From assembly GCF_013744875.1 (NCBI RefSeq), contig NZ_CP059399.1, positions 8,184,001-8,248,000 on the forward strand: 64,000 nt of DNA, written 5' to 3'. Source of the stretch: Nocardia huaxiensis. Lineage in GTDB: Bacteria > Actinomycetota > Actinomycetes > Mycobacteriales > Mycobacteriaceae. This document shows, piece by piece, positions 45,937 to 56,349 of the stretch (positions are counted from its first letter, which is position 1; each line of letters opens with the position of its first letter). The notes beneath the pieces were generated by a model that saw only the letters and a program-made list of their open reading frames with translations, was not told where the DNA came from and searched no databases. A program made the position numbers and the translations under genes.

Positions 45937-48552
45937 ATGGCTCGGAATTGGCCGATGGTCGAACGCGAGAACGAGCTCGAATCGATACGGTCGGCGCTGA
46001 CCGGCGACGATTTCGTCGGCGCGGTTCTCACCGGTGACGCGGGGGTCGGCAAGACCACCCTCGCACGTCAGGCGACCGCCGCCGTCGGCGGGAACATCCG
46101 ATGGGTCGCGGGCACCGAATCCGCCCGCAGCATCCCGCTCGGCGTGTTCGCGCACATGGTGGGGGTGTACACCGCGCACGACCCGGTGACCTTCATGGCC
46201 GCCGCGCGCGAAGCCCTGCTCGCGGACGGGCACACCATCATCGGCGTCGACGACGCACATCTGCTCGATCAGCTGTCGGCGACCCTGCTGCTGCAGCTGG
46301 CCATCGACAAGGCCGCGCACATCGTCGCCACCGTACGCAGCGGGGTACCGGTGCCGGACGCGGTGACCTCGCTCTGGAAAGACGGGCATCTGCTGCGAAT
46401 CGACCTGTCGCCCTTCACCCAACGGCAGAGCGTCGAACTCGTGGAATCCATGCTCGGCGGACAACTGGAGGGCTTCACCGCCAACCTCATGTGGGAATCC
46501 TCCGGAGGGAACGCGCTTTTCCTGCGACACCTCGTGGAGGGTGCGCTGGAAGCGGGCACGCTGCGGCAGGTCAACGGGGTGTGGCAGTTGCGCGGACGCG
46601 CCGCCGTCACCTCGGAACTGGCTGCGCTGCTGGAGGATCGGGTCGAACAGCTGCCCGAATCCGTGCTGCGGGTGCTGGAACTGCTCACCTTCTGCGAACC
46701 CATCGACCTGGACGTGCTGTGTGAACTCGCGGGCGAGGAAGCCGTCGAGATGGCCGAATCACGCGGCGTCATAAGGATTGTGGAGAACAGCCACCAGCTG
46801 CTGGTGCGGTACAACCATCCACTGTTCGGCGAGGTTATCCGGCGGCGGCTGGGCATCGCGTCGGCGCGGCGGCTGCGCGGGCGGCTGTACTCGTCGCTGA
46901 AGGAACGTCGGATCAACTCCGCCTCCGACCGCATTCGTTTGGCCGAATTGGCTTTGGACAGTGACAAATCCGCGGATCTGGAACTGTTCGAGGCGGCAGC
47001 GGCCGACGCCATCGGATTGGCGAATCTGCCCCTGGGAGAACGCTTCGCGCGAGCGGCCGTGGAGCGACGCGGCGGGGTCGAAGCCGCCGACCTGCTGGCT
47101 CGCGCGCTGCTCTGGCAGGGGCATCGCATCGAGGCCGAACGCACGCTCGCCGCCTTCGACCCGGACCGGATGAACGAGGTGCAGCTGGCGCGTTGGGGCG
47201 GCACCCGCGTAGCGAATCTCTTTTGGTCCATGGGCGATTCGGATCGCGCCGACGAAGTGCTGGACTCGGTGCGCAGCCGGGTGAAACACCCCAAGATCTC
47301 GATCATTCTCGACGGGCTGGCCTCCGCGTGCGCCGTCCACGAGAACCGCCTCGACGAAGCGTTCGCGCTGGCCGAACCCGTCATGGAGACCGAAGGCGCG
47401 CCGCCGTGGGCGGTGTGGTGGGCGGCCTTCGGCGGCGGACTCGCCTTGGCGCTCATGGGACGTGGCGATGCCGCGCGACAGTACGCGGAGCGCGGGCGGG
47501 CGGTGGAATCGCACATCGACGGGCTCAACCGGTTCATGTCCCAGCACGCGGAAGTCCTGGCGCTCACCTTCACCGGGGATTTCGACGCCGCAAGGCATTG
47601 CGCCAGTGGACCTTACGCGTACTCGTCGCCCGGACAGTATGTGGCGTGGGGGATGAACAAGATCCTGCACGGCACCGTCGACGTGGCGCAGGGGCGATTC
47701 CCGCAGGGCATCGACAATCTGGAGCAGGCGATCGCCGCCTTGACCGCAGAAGGCGCCGCATCGTGGATGATTCCGGCGAGACTCCGTCTGGCGGAAGCAT
47801 ATTCGGCACTGGGCCGGACCGCCGACGCCGCCGAATCCATTGCCGCGGCCATCGAGCGGGGCGGGCGGCACAGCGCCGTCTACGATCCGCAGCTCGAGAT
47901 CGCCAAAGCGTGGCAGGCGGCCGCCGAAGGCATGGTGAGCCCGGCCATTCGGATCGCCCTCGGGGCGGCGGATGCGGCGGCGCGTTCGCGTCAGCACGCC
48001 ATCGAAGCGATCGCGTTGCATGCCGCGGCGCGGTTCGGTGATCAGACCGTGGCGGGGCGGTTGGCCGATCTGGCCGCGCGGGTGGATGGGCGGCTGGTGC
48101 AGGCGCAGGCCCGGCACGCGGTGGCCGTCGCGGCGCACGACGGGCCCGGATTGGATTCCGCCGCAGCGGAATTCGAGCAGATCGGAGCGCTGTTGTCGGC
48201 GGCCGACGCCGCCGCGCAGGCCGCGTCCGCGCACGAGCGGGCCGGGGATCGGCGGCGGCTGCTCGAATCCGCGGCCACCGCGAATCGTCTCGCGGCGGCC
48301 TGCGGTGGGGCCAGCACGCCGGCACTGCGGCAATCCGCGCAACCGCTGCCGCTCACCTCGCGGGAGCGGGAGATCGCGAGCCTGGTGGCGGCCGGCCTGT
48401 CGAACCGGCAGATCGCGGACCGGCTCACGGTTTCGGTGCGGACCGTCGAGGGGCACCTCTATCGCGCCTGCATCAAGCTCGATGTCACCGACCGGGAGGC
48501 GCTGGCCGAACTCATGCGCGGAGGGTCATCTTTCGGCAAACCCGAGAGCTGA
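45937..48552 (+). CDS. large LuxR-family regulator with N-terminal AAA ATPase
   Basis: 871 residues, LAL/MalT-like. Walker A is LTGDAGVGKTTLARQ; a Walker-B-like HTIIGVDDAHLLDQL follows. The middle 500 residues are helical repeats rich in Ala and Arg. The C-terminal LuxR helix-turn-helix is LTSREREIASLVAAGLSNRQ then IADRLTVSVRTVEGHLYRA. It should bind a nucleotide and a ligand and activate nearby or distant genes; the target is unknown. No Shine-Dalgarno precedes ATG 45937, so it may be translated from a leaderless message. Confidence 0.9.
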   Translation: MARNWPMVERENELESIRSALTGDDFVGAVLTGDAGVGKTTLARQATAAVGGNIRWVAGTESARSIPLGVFAHMVGVYTAHDPVTFMAAAREALLADGHTIIGVDDAHLLDQLSATLLLQLAIDKAAHIVATVRSGVPVPDAVTSLWKDGHLLRIDLSPFTQRQSVELVESMLGGQLEGFTANLMWESSGGNALFLRHLVEGALEAGTLRQVNGVWQLRGRAAVTSELAALLEDRVEQLPESVLRVLELLTFCEPIDLDVLCELAGEEAVEMAESRGVIRIVENSHQLLVRYNHPLFGEVIRRRLGIASARRLRGRLYSSLKERRINSASDRIRLAELALDSDKSADLELFEAAAADAIGLANLPLGERFARAAVERRGGVEAADLLARALLWQGHRIEAERTLAAFDPDRMNEVQLARWGGTRVANLFWSMGDSDRADEVLDSVRSRVKHPKISIILDGLASACAVHENRLDEAFALAEPVMETEGAPPWAVWWAAFGGGLALALMGRGDAARQYAERGRAVESHIDGLNRFMSQHAEVLALTFTGDFDAARHCASGPYAYSSPGQYVAWGMNKILHGTVDVAQGRFPQGIDNLEQAIAALTAEGAASWMIPARLRLAEAYSALGRTADAAESIAAAIERGGRHSAVYDPQLEIAKAWQAAAEGMVSPAIRIALGAADAAARSRQHAIEAIALHAAARFGDQTVAGRLADLAARVDGRLVQAQARHAVAVAAHDGPGLDSAAAEFEQIGALLSAADAAAQAASAHERAGDRRRLLESAATANRLAAACGGASTPALRQSAQPLPLTSREREIASLVAAGLSNRQIADRLTVSVRTVEGHLYRACIKLDVTDREALAELMRGGSSFGKPES

Positions 48553-48641
48553 GCGGGACGTATCGACGAAACCCTCCTGAACAGTTATTTCTCCCTGTCC
48601 CACCTGGAGCCTTCCGCGGGTATGCAACCGCTCACATCCAC

Positions 48642-48672
48642 TTGAGTTGTTAAGCATCCTTTCAGCTAACAT
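48642..48672 (+). promoter_or_regulatory. promoter of glycine-zipper gene A
   Basis: TTGAGT (48642-48647) and TAACAT (48667-48672) are separated by 19 nt. The same two boxes with the same spacing precede the paralogue at 50099, and the sequence around them (CAGCTAACATCCCTGCTC) is identical. Conservation between copies is the main support. Confidence 0.55.
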
Positions 48673-48739
48673 CCCTGCTCAGGACCCCCGAAGATCCGGG
48701 GATCACCAGTTCCAATCCTGATGAGGGTGGTGTTTCGAC

Positions 48740-49648
48740 GTGGGCCGTCGGCATGCAGAAATGAAGACCGGCGTGTCCCGACACGCCCTCCGACCGGCCA
48801 TCGGCGCCCTGCCCCTGGCAATCGCCATCGCCTGCGCGGCCGTCGCCAACGCGGCACCCCATCAACCCGGCGTCACCGACACCCCGTCGGCCCCCGACCA
48901 AGCCCTCTCCACCCCACGCCAGCCCGGCACCACCACCGCCCCCTCGGCCCCGCAGGCCGACTACGCGGTCCCGGAGAACCGGCGCGCCATCCCAGCCGAG
49001 ACCGAACCCGCCCCGGCCGTCGACTGGCAGAACCTGCACGCCCCCGAATACGTCGAGCCCGTCGCTCCGATCGCACCCCCACCACGCACCGTCCGCATCG
49101 GCGAGTTCAGCACCCCGGCCCCGAACGAGGTGCCGGACGACATCCTCAATCCGGTGAACGACGGTGCAGCCCAAGTCGAAGCGACCATTGCCACCAATCT
49201 GCAGTCTGTCGGCATCAACCCGAGCCGCTCGGACAAGATCGCCGCATTGACCGCGGGAGGCGCCGGGATCGGTGCCGTCAGCGCCGGTCTCGTCGGCGCG
49301 GGCGTTGGTCTCGTCGGCGGCGGCCTGATCGGTGCCGGCATCGGGGCCGCAATCGGGGCGGGCATCGGCCTCGGAGTCGGTGTCGCCACGGTCGGCGGCG
49401 CCACTGCGGCCGGCATTGTCGCCGGCATCCCCACCGGTGGCATCGCCTCGATCCCCGCAGCCGCGATGGGGCTCGGGGCCTTCGTTCCAGCCGCAGCCGG
49501 ATTCGCAGGCGGTGGCGCGCTCATCGGTATGGGTGTTGGCGCGATTGCCGGTGCCGCCATAGGCGCGGCCGTGGTCGGTATTCCGTCCATGGTCGTCGGC
49601 GGCGCACTGGGAGGCGCGGCGGGCTTCGGCATCGGAAGTGTCGTCTAG
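48740..49648 (+). CDS. exported protein with Gly-zipper C-terminal half, copy A
   Basis: 302 residues from GTG 48740, with GAGGGTGG 9 nt upstream. An Ala-rich signal (ALPLAIAIACAAVANA, about residues 22-40) is followed by a Pro/Thr-rich linker, the motif PVAPIAPPPRTVRIGEF, then SVGINPSRSDKIAALTAG. The last 130 residues are alternating small residues (GAGVGLVGGGLIGAGIGAAI and similar) typical of membrane-inserting glycine zippers. It is paralogous to the gene at 50099. Function unknown; a pore or a channel-like surface protein is an inference only. Confidence 0.75.
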   Translation: MGRRHAEMKTGVSRHALRPAIGALPLAIAIACAAVANAAPHQPGVTDTPSAPDQALSTPRQPGTTTAPSAPQADYAVPENRRAIPAETEPAPAVDWQNLHAPEYVEPVAPIAPPPRTVRIGEFSTPAPNEVPDDILNPVNDGAAQVEATIATNLQSVGINPSRSDKIAALTAGGAGIGAVSAGLVGAGVGLVGGGLIGAGIGAAIGAGIGLGVGVATVGGATAAGIVAGIPTGGIASIPAAAMGLGAFVPAAAGFAGGGALIGMGVGAIAGAAIGAAVVGIPSMVVGGALGGAAGFGIGSVV

Positions 49649-49990
49649 CCGGACAATGTTGCGCCACAGCCTGATACACGCACAGCGGAATCCGGCGCGA
49701 AGGGCCCGGGTCGCGCCCGAATCGACCCAAGGATCTGGGCCGAGTCGTCGGCCGACGCCAAACTTCATGATCGACAGAGTCATCCGAGCCGGGTGGCTGG
49801 ACGAATCACGGTTATGAGTCCTCGGACAGGGGCGCTCGCGTTGGTCGAAATCGACTGGCGTGAGCGCCTTCTCACACCAGTGACCAATCAGCAATCGCGA
49901 CGGCTATCCGCAGCGACGGCATAATTTCGCCTTCGATCAGCGCCTTTGCGGGACAGGCAGCTCCAGCGTGGAGAAATGTGCACCATCTCA
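49649..49990. other. intergenic spacer between the two glycine-zipper genes
   Basis: About 340 bp with no credible open frame, start signal or strong hairpin. It includes ordinary GC-rich sequence only. The conserved upstream segment of copy B begins near 49988. Confidence 0.5.
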
Positions 49991-49997
49991 CATCGAC

Positions 49998-50028
49998 TTG
50001 AGTTGTGTAGCGTCCCATCAGCTAACAT
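49998..50028 (+). promoter_or_regulatory. promoter of glycine-zipper gene B
   Basis: TTGAGT (49998-50003) and TAACAT (50023-50028) with a 19-nt spacer, as in copy A. The flanking CATCGACTTGAGTTGT and TCAGCTAACATCCCTGCTC are nearly identical between copies. Confidence 0.55.
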
Positions 50029-50098
50029 CCCTGCTCAAAGGGACCCGCTGTGGTCCGGGGGATCGACAGAATCAATCTGATGAGGGTGGTGTTTCGAC

Positions 50099-51100
50099 GT
50101 GGGTCGTCGGCATCGAGAACTGAAAACCGGCGCGCCCCGACGCGCCCTCGTGCTGGGAGCGATCCCGCTGGCTCTGGCCGTCGCCTGCTCCAACGCGACC
50201 GAACAGCAGAGCGCGGTCACCCCGACCACAGCGCCCATCGCCAGCGGCAACACCACGGCACCGAACACTCCGGCTGCCCCGGCGACCCCGCCCGCCGACC
50301 ACGCGGCCCCGCCCGCTCCCGGCGTGGCCCCGAACGCTCCGACCGCGCCCAACGGCCCGATCGCCCAGCAGCCCGCCATCACGGTCCAGCCGGGTGTCGC
50401 CACCCCGCCCCGCGACCAGCCGGCCGCCCAGCAGCACGGCCCCATCCAGCCCGGCGTGACCACCCCGCCAGCCCCGAAGGCGGACTACGTTGTCCCGCCG
50501 AACTTCCGGCCCATCCCCAATGCCGAGGTGGCCCCGGCAGTCGACTTCAGCAACCTGCACGCCCCTACGGTCGTCACTCCGGTCGCCCCGATCGCACCGC
50601 CGCCGCGCACCCTGCGACTCGGCAACTACACCTCGCCCGTTCCGGACGACGTACCGGACAACGTGCTCGACACCGTGAACGTCACCGCCGCCAACGGTGA
50701 AGCGGCACTTGCCACCACGCTCAATTCAGTCGGCGTCAACCCGAGCCGCTCGGACAAGATCGCGGCAGGCACGATTGCGGGCACCGCGGCAGGCGTTGTC
50801 GCCGGCGCTGCCGTCGCCGGTGTGCCCGCGGCTCTGGTCGGAGGCGCCGTGGGTGCCGCGATCGGCCTGCCCATCGGTACGGCCGTGGGCCTGGGTCTCG
50901 GTACGGCAAGCATCGCGATCGCCCCCTGGCTCGCCCCGATCGACGTGGTCGGCGGCGGTATCGGCGGCGCACTGATCGGTGCGGGCGTCGGCGCTGCCAT
51001 CGGGGCTGCGGCACTCGGCGTTCCGGCCGCGGTCATCGGTGGCGCGGTCGGTGGCGCTGCGGGATTCGCCGGCGGCGCATTCCTCGGAGGTGCACTGTGA
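50099..51100 (+). CDS. exported protein with Gly-zipper C-terminal half, copy B
   Basis: 333 residues from GTG 50099. The signal ALVLGAIPLALAVACSNAT may be a lipobox (LAVAC), so unlike copy A it may be a lipoprotein. A Pro/Ala-rich linker, the motif VAPIAPPPRTLRLGNY and VGVNPSRSDKIAAGTIAG follow, then a long glycine-zipper region with the interruption SIAIAPWLAPIDVV. The leader and the first codons match copy A closely. The next gene begins within 10 nt, so B and that secreted protein may share a transcript. Confidence 0.75.
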   Translation: MGRRHRELKTGAPRRALVLGAIPLALAVACSNATEQQSAVTPTTAPIASGNTTAPNTPAAPATPPADHAAPPAPGVAPNAPTAPNGPIAQQPAITVQPGVATPPRDQPAAQQHGPIQPGVTTPPAPKADYVVPPNFRPIPNAEVAPAVDFSNLHAPTVVTPVAPIAPPPRTLRLGNYTSPVPDDVPDNVLDTVNVTAANGEAALATTLNSVGVNPSRSDKIAAGTIAGTAAGVVAGAAVAGVPAALVGGAVGAAIGLPIGTAVGLGLGTASIAIAPWLAPIDVVGGGIGGALIGAGVGAAIGAAALGVPAAVIGGAVGGAAGFAGGAFLGGAL

Positions 51101-51106
51101 AATTGA

Positions 51107-51439
51107 TTGGGAATTCAGCTCTCGCTCGCGCGGTGGTACCTGAGCGGCGCTGTTGCCGCATGCGCGATCATCAGCGCGCCCGCCGCATCGGCGACACCGC
51201 CGGTCGCCACCCCGGAACCCGGAGGAGTGATCCGCATGGATCCCGCCCCGGGCGAGTGGTGGAACTGCGGTGGCTGGAGTCTGCAGGCCCCCTTCGTCGG
51301 ATCCGATCCGATGACCGGTTTCTCGACCGGGCGTCCGCTCTACCTGCGCTTCGCGCCGGGCGCCGACGTGTGGGTCTTCTGCACCGGTTCCAGTGCGCCG
51401 TTCTACTACTGGGGTCCGATCGTCAAGGCCGGAGAGTAG
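51107..51439 (+). CDS. small secreted protein
   Basis: 110 residues, provisional start TTG 51107. A signal peptide (LARWYLSGAVAACAIIS, cleavage after APAASA) is followed by a compact domain with two cysteines (WWNCGGWSLQ and WVFCTGSS) likely disulfide-linked, and many aromatic residues. No family recognised. It follows glycine-zipper gene B by 6 nt and may be a co-secreted partner. The start is uncertain because GGAGG lies rather far upstream. Confidence 0.6.
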   Translation: MGIQLSLARWYLSGAVAACAIISAPAASATPPVATPEPGGVIRMDPAPGEWWNCGGWSLQAPFVGSDPMTGFSTGRPLYLRFAPGADVWVFCTGSSAPFYYWGPIVKAGE

Positions 51440-51524
51440 TCGAGCGCATAGAGCCCCTCGGCGACAGAACGAAGGCGTCCGCACCGGAATCGTTGGTGCG
51501 GGCGCTTTTTCGCGTGCGAGGGGG

Positions 51525-52100
51525 TTACATGGCGCTGAGGGAGCGGGCGTAGTTGACCTGGTGCATGACCATGGGGAAGGTGTGCTGGTTCTGGACGGGG
51601 ATCATGGCGGAGTGGAAGCGGCCTTCGCTGGCTACCGTCACCTGGATGTAGCCAGCGATGACCTGCTCCTTGATGAGGAGGAAGAGCAGGCCGAGGCCGC
51701 AGGCCAGGGAGAAGATGATGGCCAGCACCACGGCGTAGGGGGGCATGCGCTCGGTGGTGTGGGACATGTCGGTGGCCGTCCAGATGGAGCCGCGCAGGGG
51801 GAAGGTGCCCGAGGGGGTGATCACCGAAGTGTCGGTGACCGCTATGTCGCCGATGGCCACGAGGAAACCGCCGGGTGCCGGGGCATACGCCGGTTGGGCG
51901 AAATCCGGCTGGGTGTAGGCGGGTTGGGCGTAATCGGGCTGGGGATAGGGCTGTTGGGGATATGGTCCCGAGCCGGGGTGCGGCAGGTGGCCGGGGGCCA
52001 TCTGGGTGGGCTGGTCGTAGGGAGTGCCGGGCCAGGTGTCGGCGGGACCGTATTGGGGTGAACCGTCCATTGGCTGGCTTTTCTGGAATGGGTCGGTCAC
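51525..52100 (-). CDS. Pro/Gln/Tyr-rich membrane protein
   Basis: 191 residues from GTG 52100 with GGGAGGA upstream. The N-terminal 70 residues are low-complexity (PYPQQPYPQPDYAQPAY). A conserved-looking region VAIGDIAVTDTSVITPSGTF leads to a transmembrane helix (PYAVVLAIIFSLACGLGLLF), and the last 50 residues are globular (VTVASEGRFHSAMIPV). The layout resembles actinobacterial DUF-type membrane proteins with cytoplasmic proline-rich N-termini. Function unknown. Confidence 0.75.
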   Translation of the reverse strand: MTDPFQKSQPMDGSPQYGPADTWPGTPYDQPTQMAPGHLPHPGSGPYPQQPYPQPDYAQPAYTQPDFAQPAYAPAPGGFLVAIGDIAVTDTSVITPSGTFPLRGSIWTATDMSHTTERMPPYAVVLAIIFSLACGLGLLFLLIKEQVIAGYIQVTVASEGRFHSAMIPVQNQHTFPMVMHQVNYARSLSAM

Positions 52101-52198
52101 GCTTCGGTCCTCCCTGTGCAACGCGAGCCGTGCGCTCGCGCCCCTCCCGATGACCACCGAATTTTATGCCACTTCGGTTACACGGTTCACCGGGAAAT

Positions 52199-52759
52199 TC
52201 AGAAGAGGGTGGGTTCGCCGAAGCCGGGGGTGCGTTCTATTTCGAGTAGTCGCAGCTTGGTGTTGATGCCGCCGGGAGCGGAGAAACCGTGCAGGGCGTG
52301 GTCTGCGGCGAGGACGCGGTGGCAGGGGACGATGAGGGGAATCGGGTTGCGGCCCAGGGATTGTCCGACGGCCTGGGCGGCGCCCGGAGCGCCTATGCGG
52401 TCGGCGACGGCGCCGTAGCTGAGGGTGTGGCCGGGCGGGATGGCGCGAGCGATGGTGTAGACGGCGCGGTCGAAATCGTTGATCGCGCTGGTGTCCAAGG
52501 GAATCCAGCGCAGGTCGTCGAGCTCGCCGGTGAGGTGGGCCTGGATCTTCTCGATGGCCCGGGTGATGGCGGGGGTGGGCACGGCCTCACGGAAGTCGAG
52601 CATGCGGTGGCGGCGCAGGATGTGGGTGCGGGTGGCGGACCGGACCGGCTCGGGGAGTGCGAACCGCACCACCCCGGTGGCGCTCCAGGCGATGGCGCAG
52701 GCGCCGATCGCGGTGTCGAAGAGCGCCGCCGAGGCGTGCGGGCGGGGCGGGGCGGACAT
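52199..52759 (-). CDS. ogt: methylated-DNA--[protein]-cysteine S-methyltransferase
   Basis: 186 residues from ATG 52759. The alkyl-acceptor motif IPLIVPCHRVLAAD and the helix-turn-helix segment YGAVADRIGAPGAAQAVGQS are canonical. It removes O6-alkyl groups from guanine by irreversible transfer to its cysteine. A longer frame to 52840 is less likely. The N-terminal domain is short and no AdaA-type regulator domain is present. Confidence 0.93.
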   Translation of the reverse strand: MSAPPRPHASAALFDTAIGACAIAWSATGVVRFALPEPVRSATRTHILRRHRMLDFREAVPTPAITRAIEKIQAHLTGELDDLRWIPLDTSAINDFDRAVYTIARAIPPGHTLSYGAVADRIGAPGAAQAVGQSLGRNPIPLIVPCHRVLAADHALHGFSAPGGINTKLRLLEIERTPGFGEPTLF

Positions 52760-52812
52760 AGGGCCAGTGTGCACGCGGGGACCGACAAGTCCAGTGGATT
52801 CAGTCCAGTTTC

Positions 52813-53115
52813 TCAGAACTGGACTGTTTCCTCGCGGCACGGGATATTGGCCAGGTCGGGGAAGCGGGGCGCGCGGCGCTGCACCGGGGCGGACGAGCGC
52901 ACGGGAGCGGCCGCGTCCTGATGGGCGCGAGCCGCGGCGAGGTCCGAATATTGGCGGGCCACTTCATAATCCGCGACCGACCAGTCCGACATGGGGGCGT
53001 GCGGGCGGTAACGCTCCAGCAGGATGCCCCAGCGTTCGCCGGGCTTGGGAGCGAACAGGTAGACGACAGCGGCGAAGCCGGCGACCACCGCGAAGGAGGC
53101 GAGTAGAGCGATCAT
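52813..53115 (-). CDS. small membrane-anchored protein
   Basis: 100 residues with a single N-terminal helix (MIALLASFAVVAGFAAVVYLF) and a basic/helical cytoplasmic part (YEVARQYSDLAAARAHQD). The C-terminus ends PCREETVQF. No family recognised. Divergent from the MocR regulator, 62 bp away. Confidence 0.6.
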   Translation of the reverse strand: MIALLASFAVVAGFAAVVYLFAPKPGERWGILLERYRPHAPMSDWSVADYEVARQYSDLAAARAHQDAAAPVRSSAPVQRRAPRFPDLANIPCREETVQF

Positions 53116-53141
53116 GAACCCATAGTGGCCCGGTCCAGGAC

Positions 53142-53170
53142 TTGAAGAAAATATCCAGTGCCCCGATACT
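53142..53170 (+). promoter_or_regulatory. promoter of the MocR gene, probable leaderless start
   Basis: TTGAAG (53142-53147) and GATACT (53165-53170) are separated by 17 nt, and the ATG at 53178 follows the -10 box by 7 nt. No Shine-Dalgarno is present, so transcription probably starts at or next to the ATG. The repeats TCCAGGAC and TCCAGTGC nearby may be MocR operators. Confidence 0.55.
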
Positions 53171-53177
53171 GGCCTGT

Positions 53178-54674
53178 ATGGCGATACGAGTGATCGGCGC
53201 GGCCAGCCTGACCCGCGACCTGGGACGGTGGCGGCACGACGAACCCGGCGCTGCGGCGGACAGCAATCGGCGGCCTTCCCGGCCCGCGTATGTTGCGCTC
53301 GCGGAGAGCATTCGGCTCCTCATCCACGACGGCCGCGCACCGCTGGGCGTGGCGCTGCCCAGCGAACGGGATTTGGCCACCACCCTCGCGGTCAGCCGCA
53401 CCACCGTCACCTCCGCGTACGCGCTGCTGCGCGAACACGGGTATCTGATCAGCCGGCAGGGCTCCCGCAGCACCGTGGCACTGCCGCCCACGATCGTGCA
53501 CGACGGCACCAAACCGGCCCGCAGCCTGCTGGCCATGATGGCGCAGCCCGAGGTGCCGACCATCGACATGACCTTCGCCGCCATGTCCGCGCCCGCCGAG
53601 ATGACCGACGCGTATTCCTTTGCCCTGCAAGGTCTTCCAACCTATCTGGGCACGCACGGCATGGACCCCGTCGGCATGCTCATGCTGCGCGAGGCGCTGG
53701 CCCGCCGCTACACCGAGCGCGGCCTGCCCACCGATCCGGAGCAGATTCTGGTGACTCTCGGTGCGCAGCACGGACTTCGGCTGCTGCTGAACGTGCTCAC
53801 CACGCCCGCCGAGCGCGTGCTCATCGAACACCCCTCCTACCCCAATGCCATCGAGGCCATCCGCGATGTGGGCGCCCGGCCGGTCCCGGTGCCCATGCTC
53901 CCGGACGGCTGGGATCTGGCCGGAATCCGCAGTGCCGCAAGGCAAACCGCCGCCAGCGTCGCCTACATGGTGCCCGACTACAACAACCCCACCGGCCTGC
54001 TGCTGGACGCCGAGGGCCGCGCCGAACTGGCCTCCATCGCCCGCGACACCCGCATGACCGTCATCGTCGACGAATCCATGGTGGATCTGCACCTCACCGA
54101 CGGCGAAATCATGCCTCCCGCAGCCTCTTTCGCCCGCAACTCGGAGATAGTCACCATCGGCTCGGCCTCGAAATCCTTCTGGGGCGGCCTGCGCGTGGGC
54201 TGGATCCGCGCGAACCAGTCACTCATCACCAAACTGCTCGGCACCCGCTCCACCGTCGACCTCGGCACCCCGGTCATGGATCAGCTGGCCACGGTCTATC
54301 TGCTGCAGAACGAGACCGAAATCCTCACCACCAGAAGGCACCAGCTGCGCTCCCGGCGCGCGGCGCTACTCGAAGCCATTGCCGAGGAGCTGCCCGAATG
54401 GCGGGTCTCCCCCGGCGCGGGCGGCATGTCCCTGTGGGCCCAACTCCCCGCCCCGGTATCGACGGCTCTCGCCGCCACCGCCCCCAACCACGGCGTATTA
54501 CTCGCCGCCGGACCACGTTTCGGCGTTCAGGGCGCATTCGAACGCTTCATCCGCCTCCCCTTCACCCACGAGGAACCCGACATCCGCGTGGCCGTGAAGT
54601 CCATCGCCGCCGCCTACGCCGCCCTGACCCCACACGCGGCAGACCCCCTCGCTCCACTGGCCCCGCTGTATTGA
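53178..54674 (+). CDS. MocR-type regulator (GntR helix-turn-helix plus aminotransferase domain)
   Basis: 498 residues from ATG 53178. The N-terminal winged helix (LPSERDLATTLAVSRTTVTS then AYALLREHGYL, residues about 60-95) is joined to an aminotransferase fold-I domain. That domain has VPDYNNPTGLLLDAEGRAEL, the PLP lysine in IGSASKSFWGGLRVGW, and a C-terminal RLPFTHEEPDIRVAV. Such proteins sense PLP-linked metabolites; YczR is the closest class. Divergent from the 52813 gene. Confidence 0.92.
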   Translation: MAIRVIGAASLTRDLGRWRHDEPGAAADSNRRPSRPAYVALAESIRLLIHDGRAPLGVALPSERDLATTLAVSRTTVTSAYALLREHGYLISRQGSRSTVALPPTIVHDGTKPARSLLAMMAQPEVPTIDMTFAAMSAPAEMTDAYSFALQGLPTYLGTHGMDPVGMLMLREALARRYTERGLPTDPEQILVTLGAQHGLRLLLNVLTTPAERVLIEHPSYPNAIEAIRDVGARPVPVPMLPDGWDLAGIRSAARQTAASVAYMVPDYNNPTGLLLDAEGRAELASIARDTRMTVIVDESMVDLHLTDGEIMPPAASFARNSEIVTIGSASKSFWGGLRVGWIRANQSLITKLLGTRSTVDLGTPVMDQLATVYLLQNETEILTTRRHQLRSRRAALLEAIAEELPEWRVSPGAGGMSLWAQLPAPVSTALAATAPNHGVLLAAGPRFGVQGAFERFIRLPFTHEEPDIRVAVKSIAAAYAALTPHAADPLAPLAPLY

Positions 54675-54718
54675 GGACCGACCACCCTCGACAAACAAAC
54701 CATTGGGCAATGAATTAC

Positions 54719-54752
54719 GAAGCGGCGGTACCGATTTCGGTACCGCCGCTTT
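54719..54752. terminator. bidirectional terminator between the MocR gene and purA
   Basis: AGCGGCGGTACCG-ATTT-CGGTACCGCCGCT is a perfect 13-bp stem extended by further pairs, followed on the plus strand by TTGTTCG. It serves both convergent genes. Confidence 0.85.
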
Positions 54753-54779
54753 GTTCGTGTCGGTAACCGAGCCGAGGCG

Positions 54780-56129
<1,350 letters not shown>

Positions 56130-56349
56130 TCAGAAGGCGGTGGCCGGAGGCACAGTCTAGTAGATGCTCGAATACCACCTGGTTCGCGACCCGGGCACGG
56201 GACGAATGCGGCGTAACGGCTAGGCATCGAGCGAAGCGCGGCAAATAAGACAGAGCTATGGTGGCACGGGGAGTCGGACCGGGCAGGGTCCGCCGGAACA
56301 GACGCAGTGAGGCGATCGTGTTGGCGTGTCAGAGGAGGGTGTACCGCAG

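Noticed and set aside
48721..49674. Plus-strand frame starting MRVVFRRG before each glycine-zipper gene
   Set aside because: Both copies share it only because the leader DNA is duplicated; downstream the product is Arg/Pro-rich and the two copies diverge, unlike the GTG-started frame.
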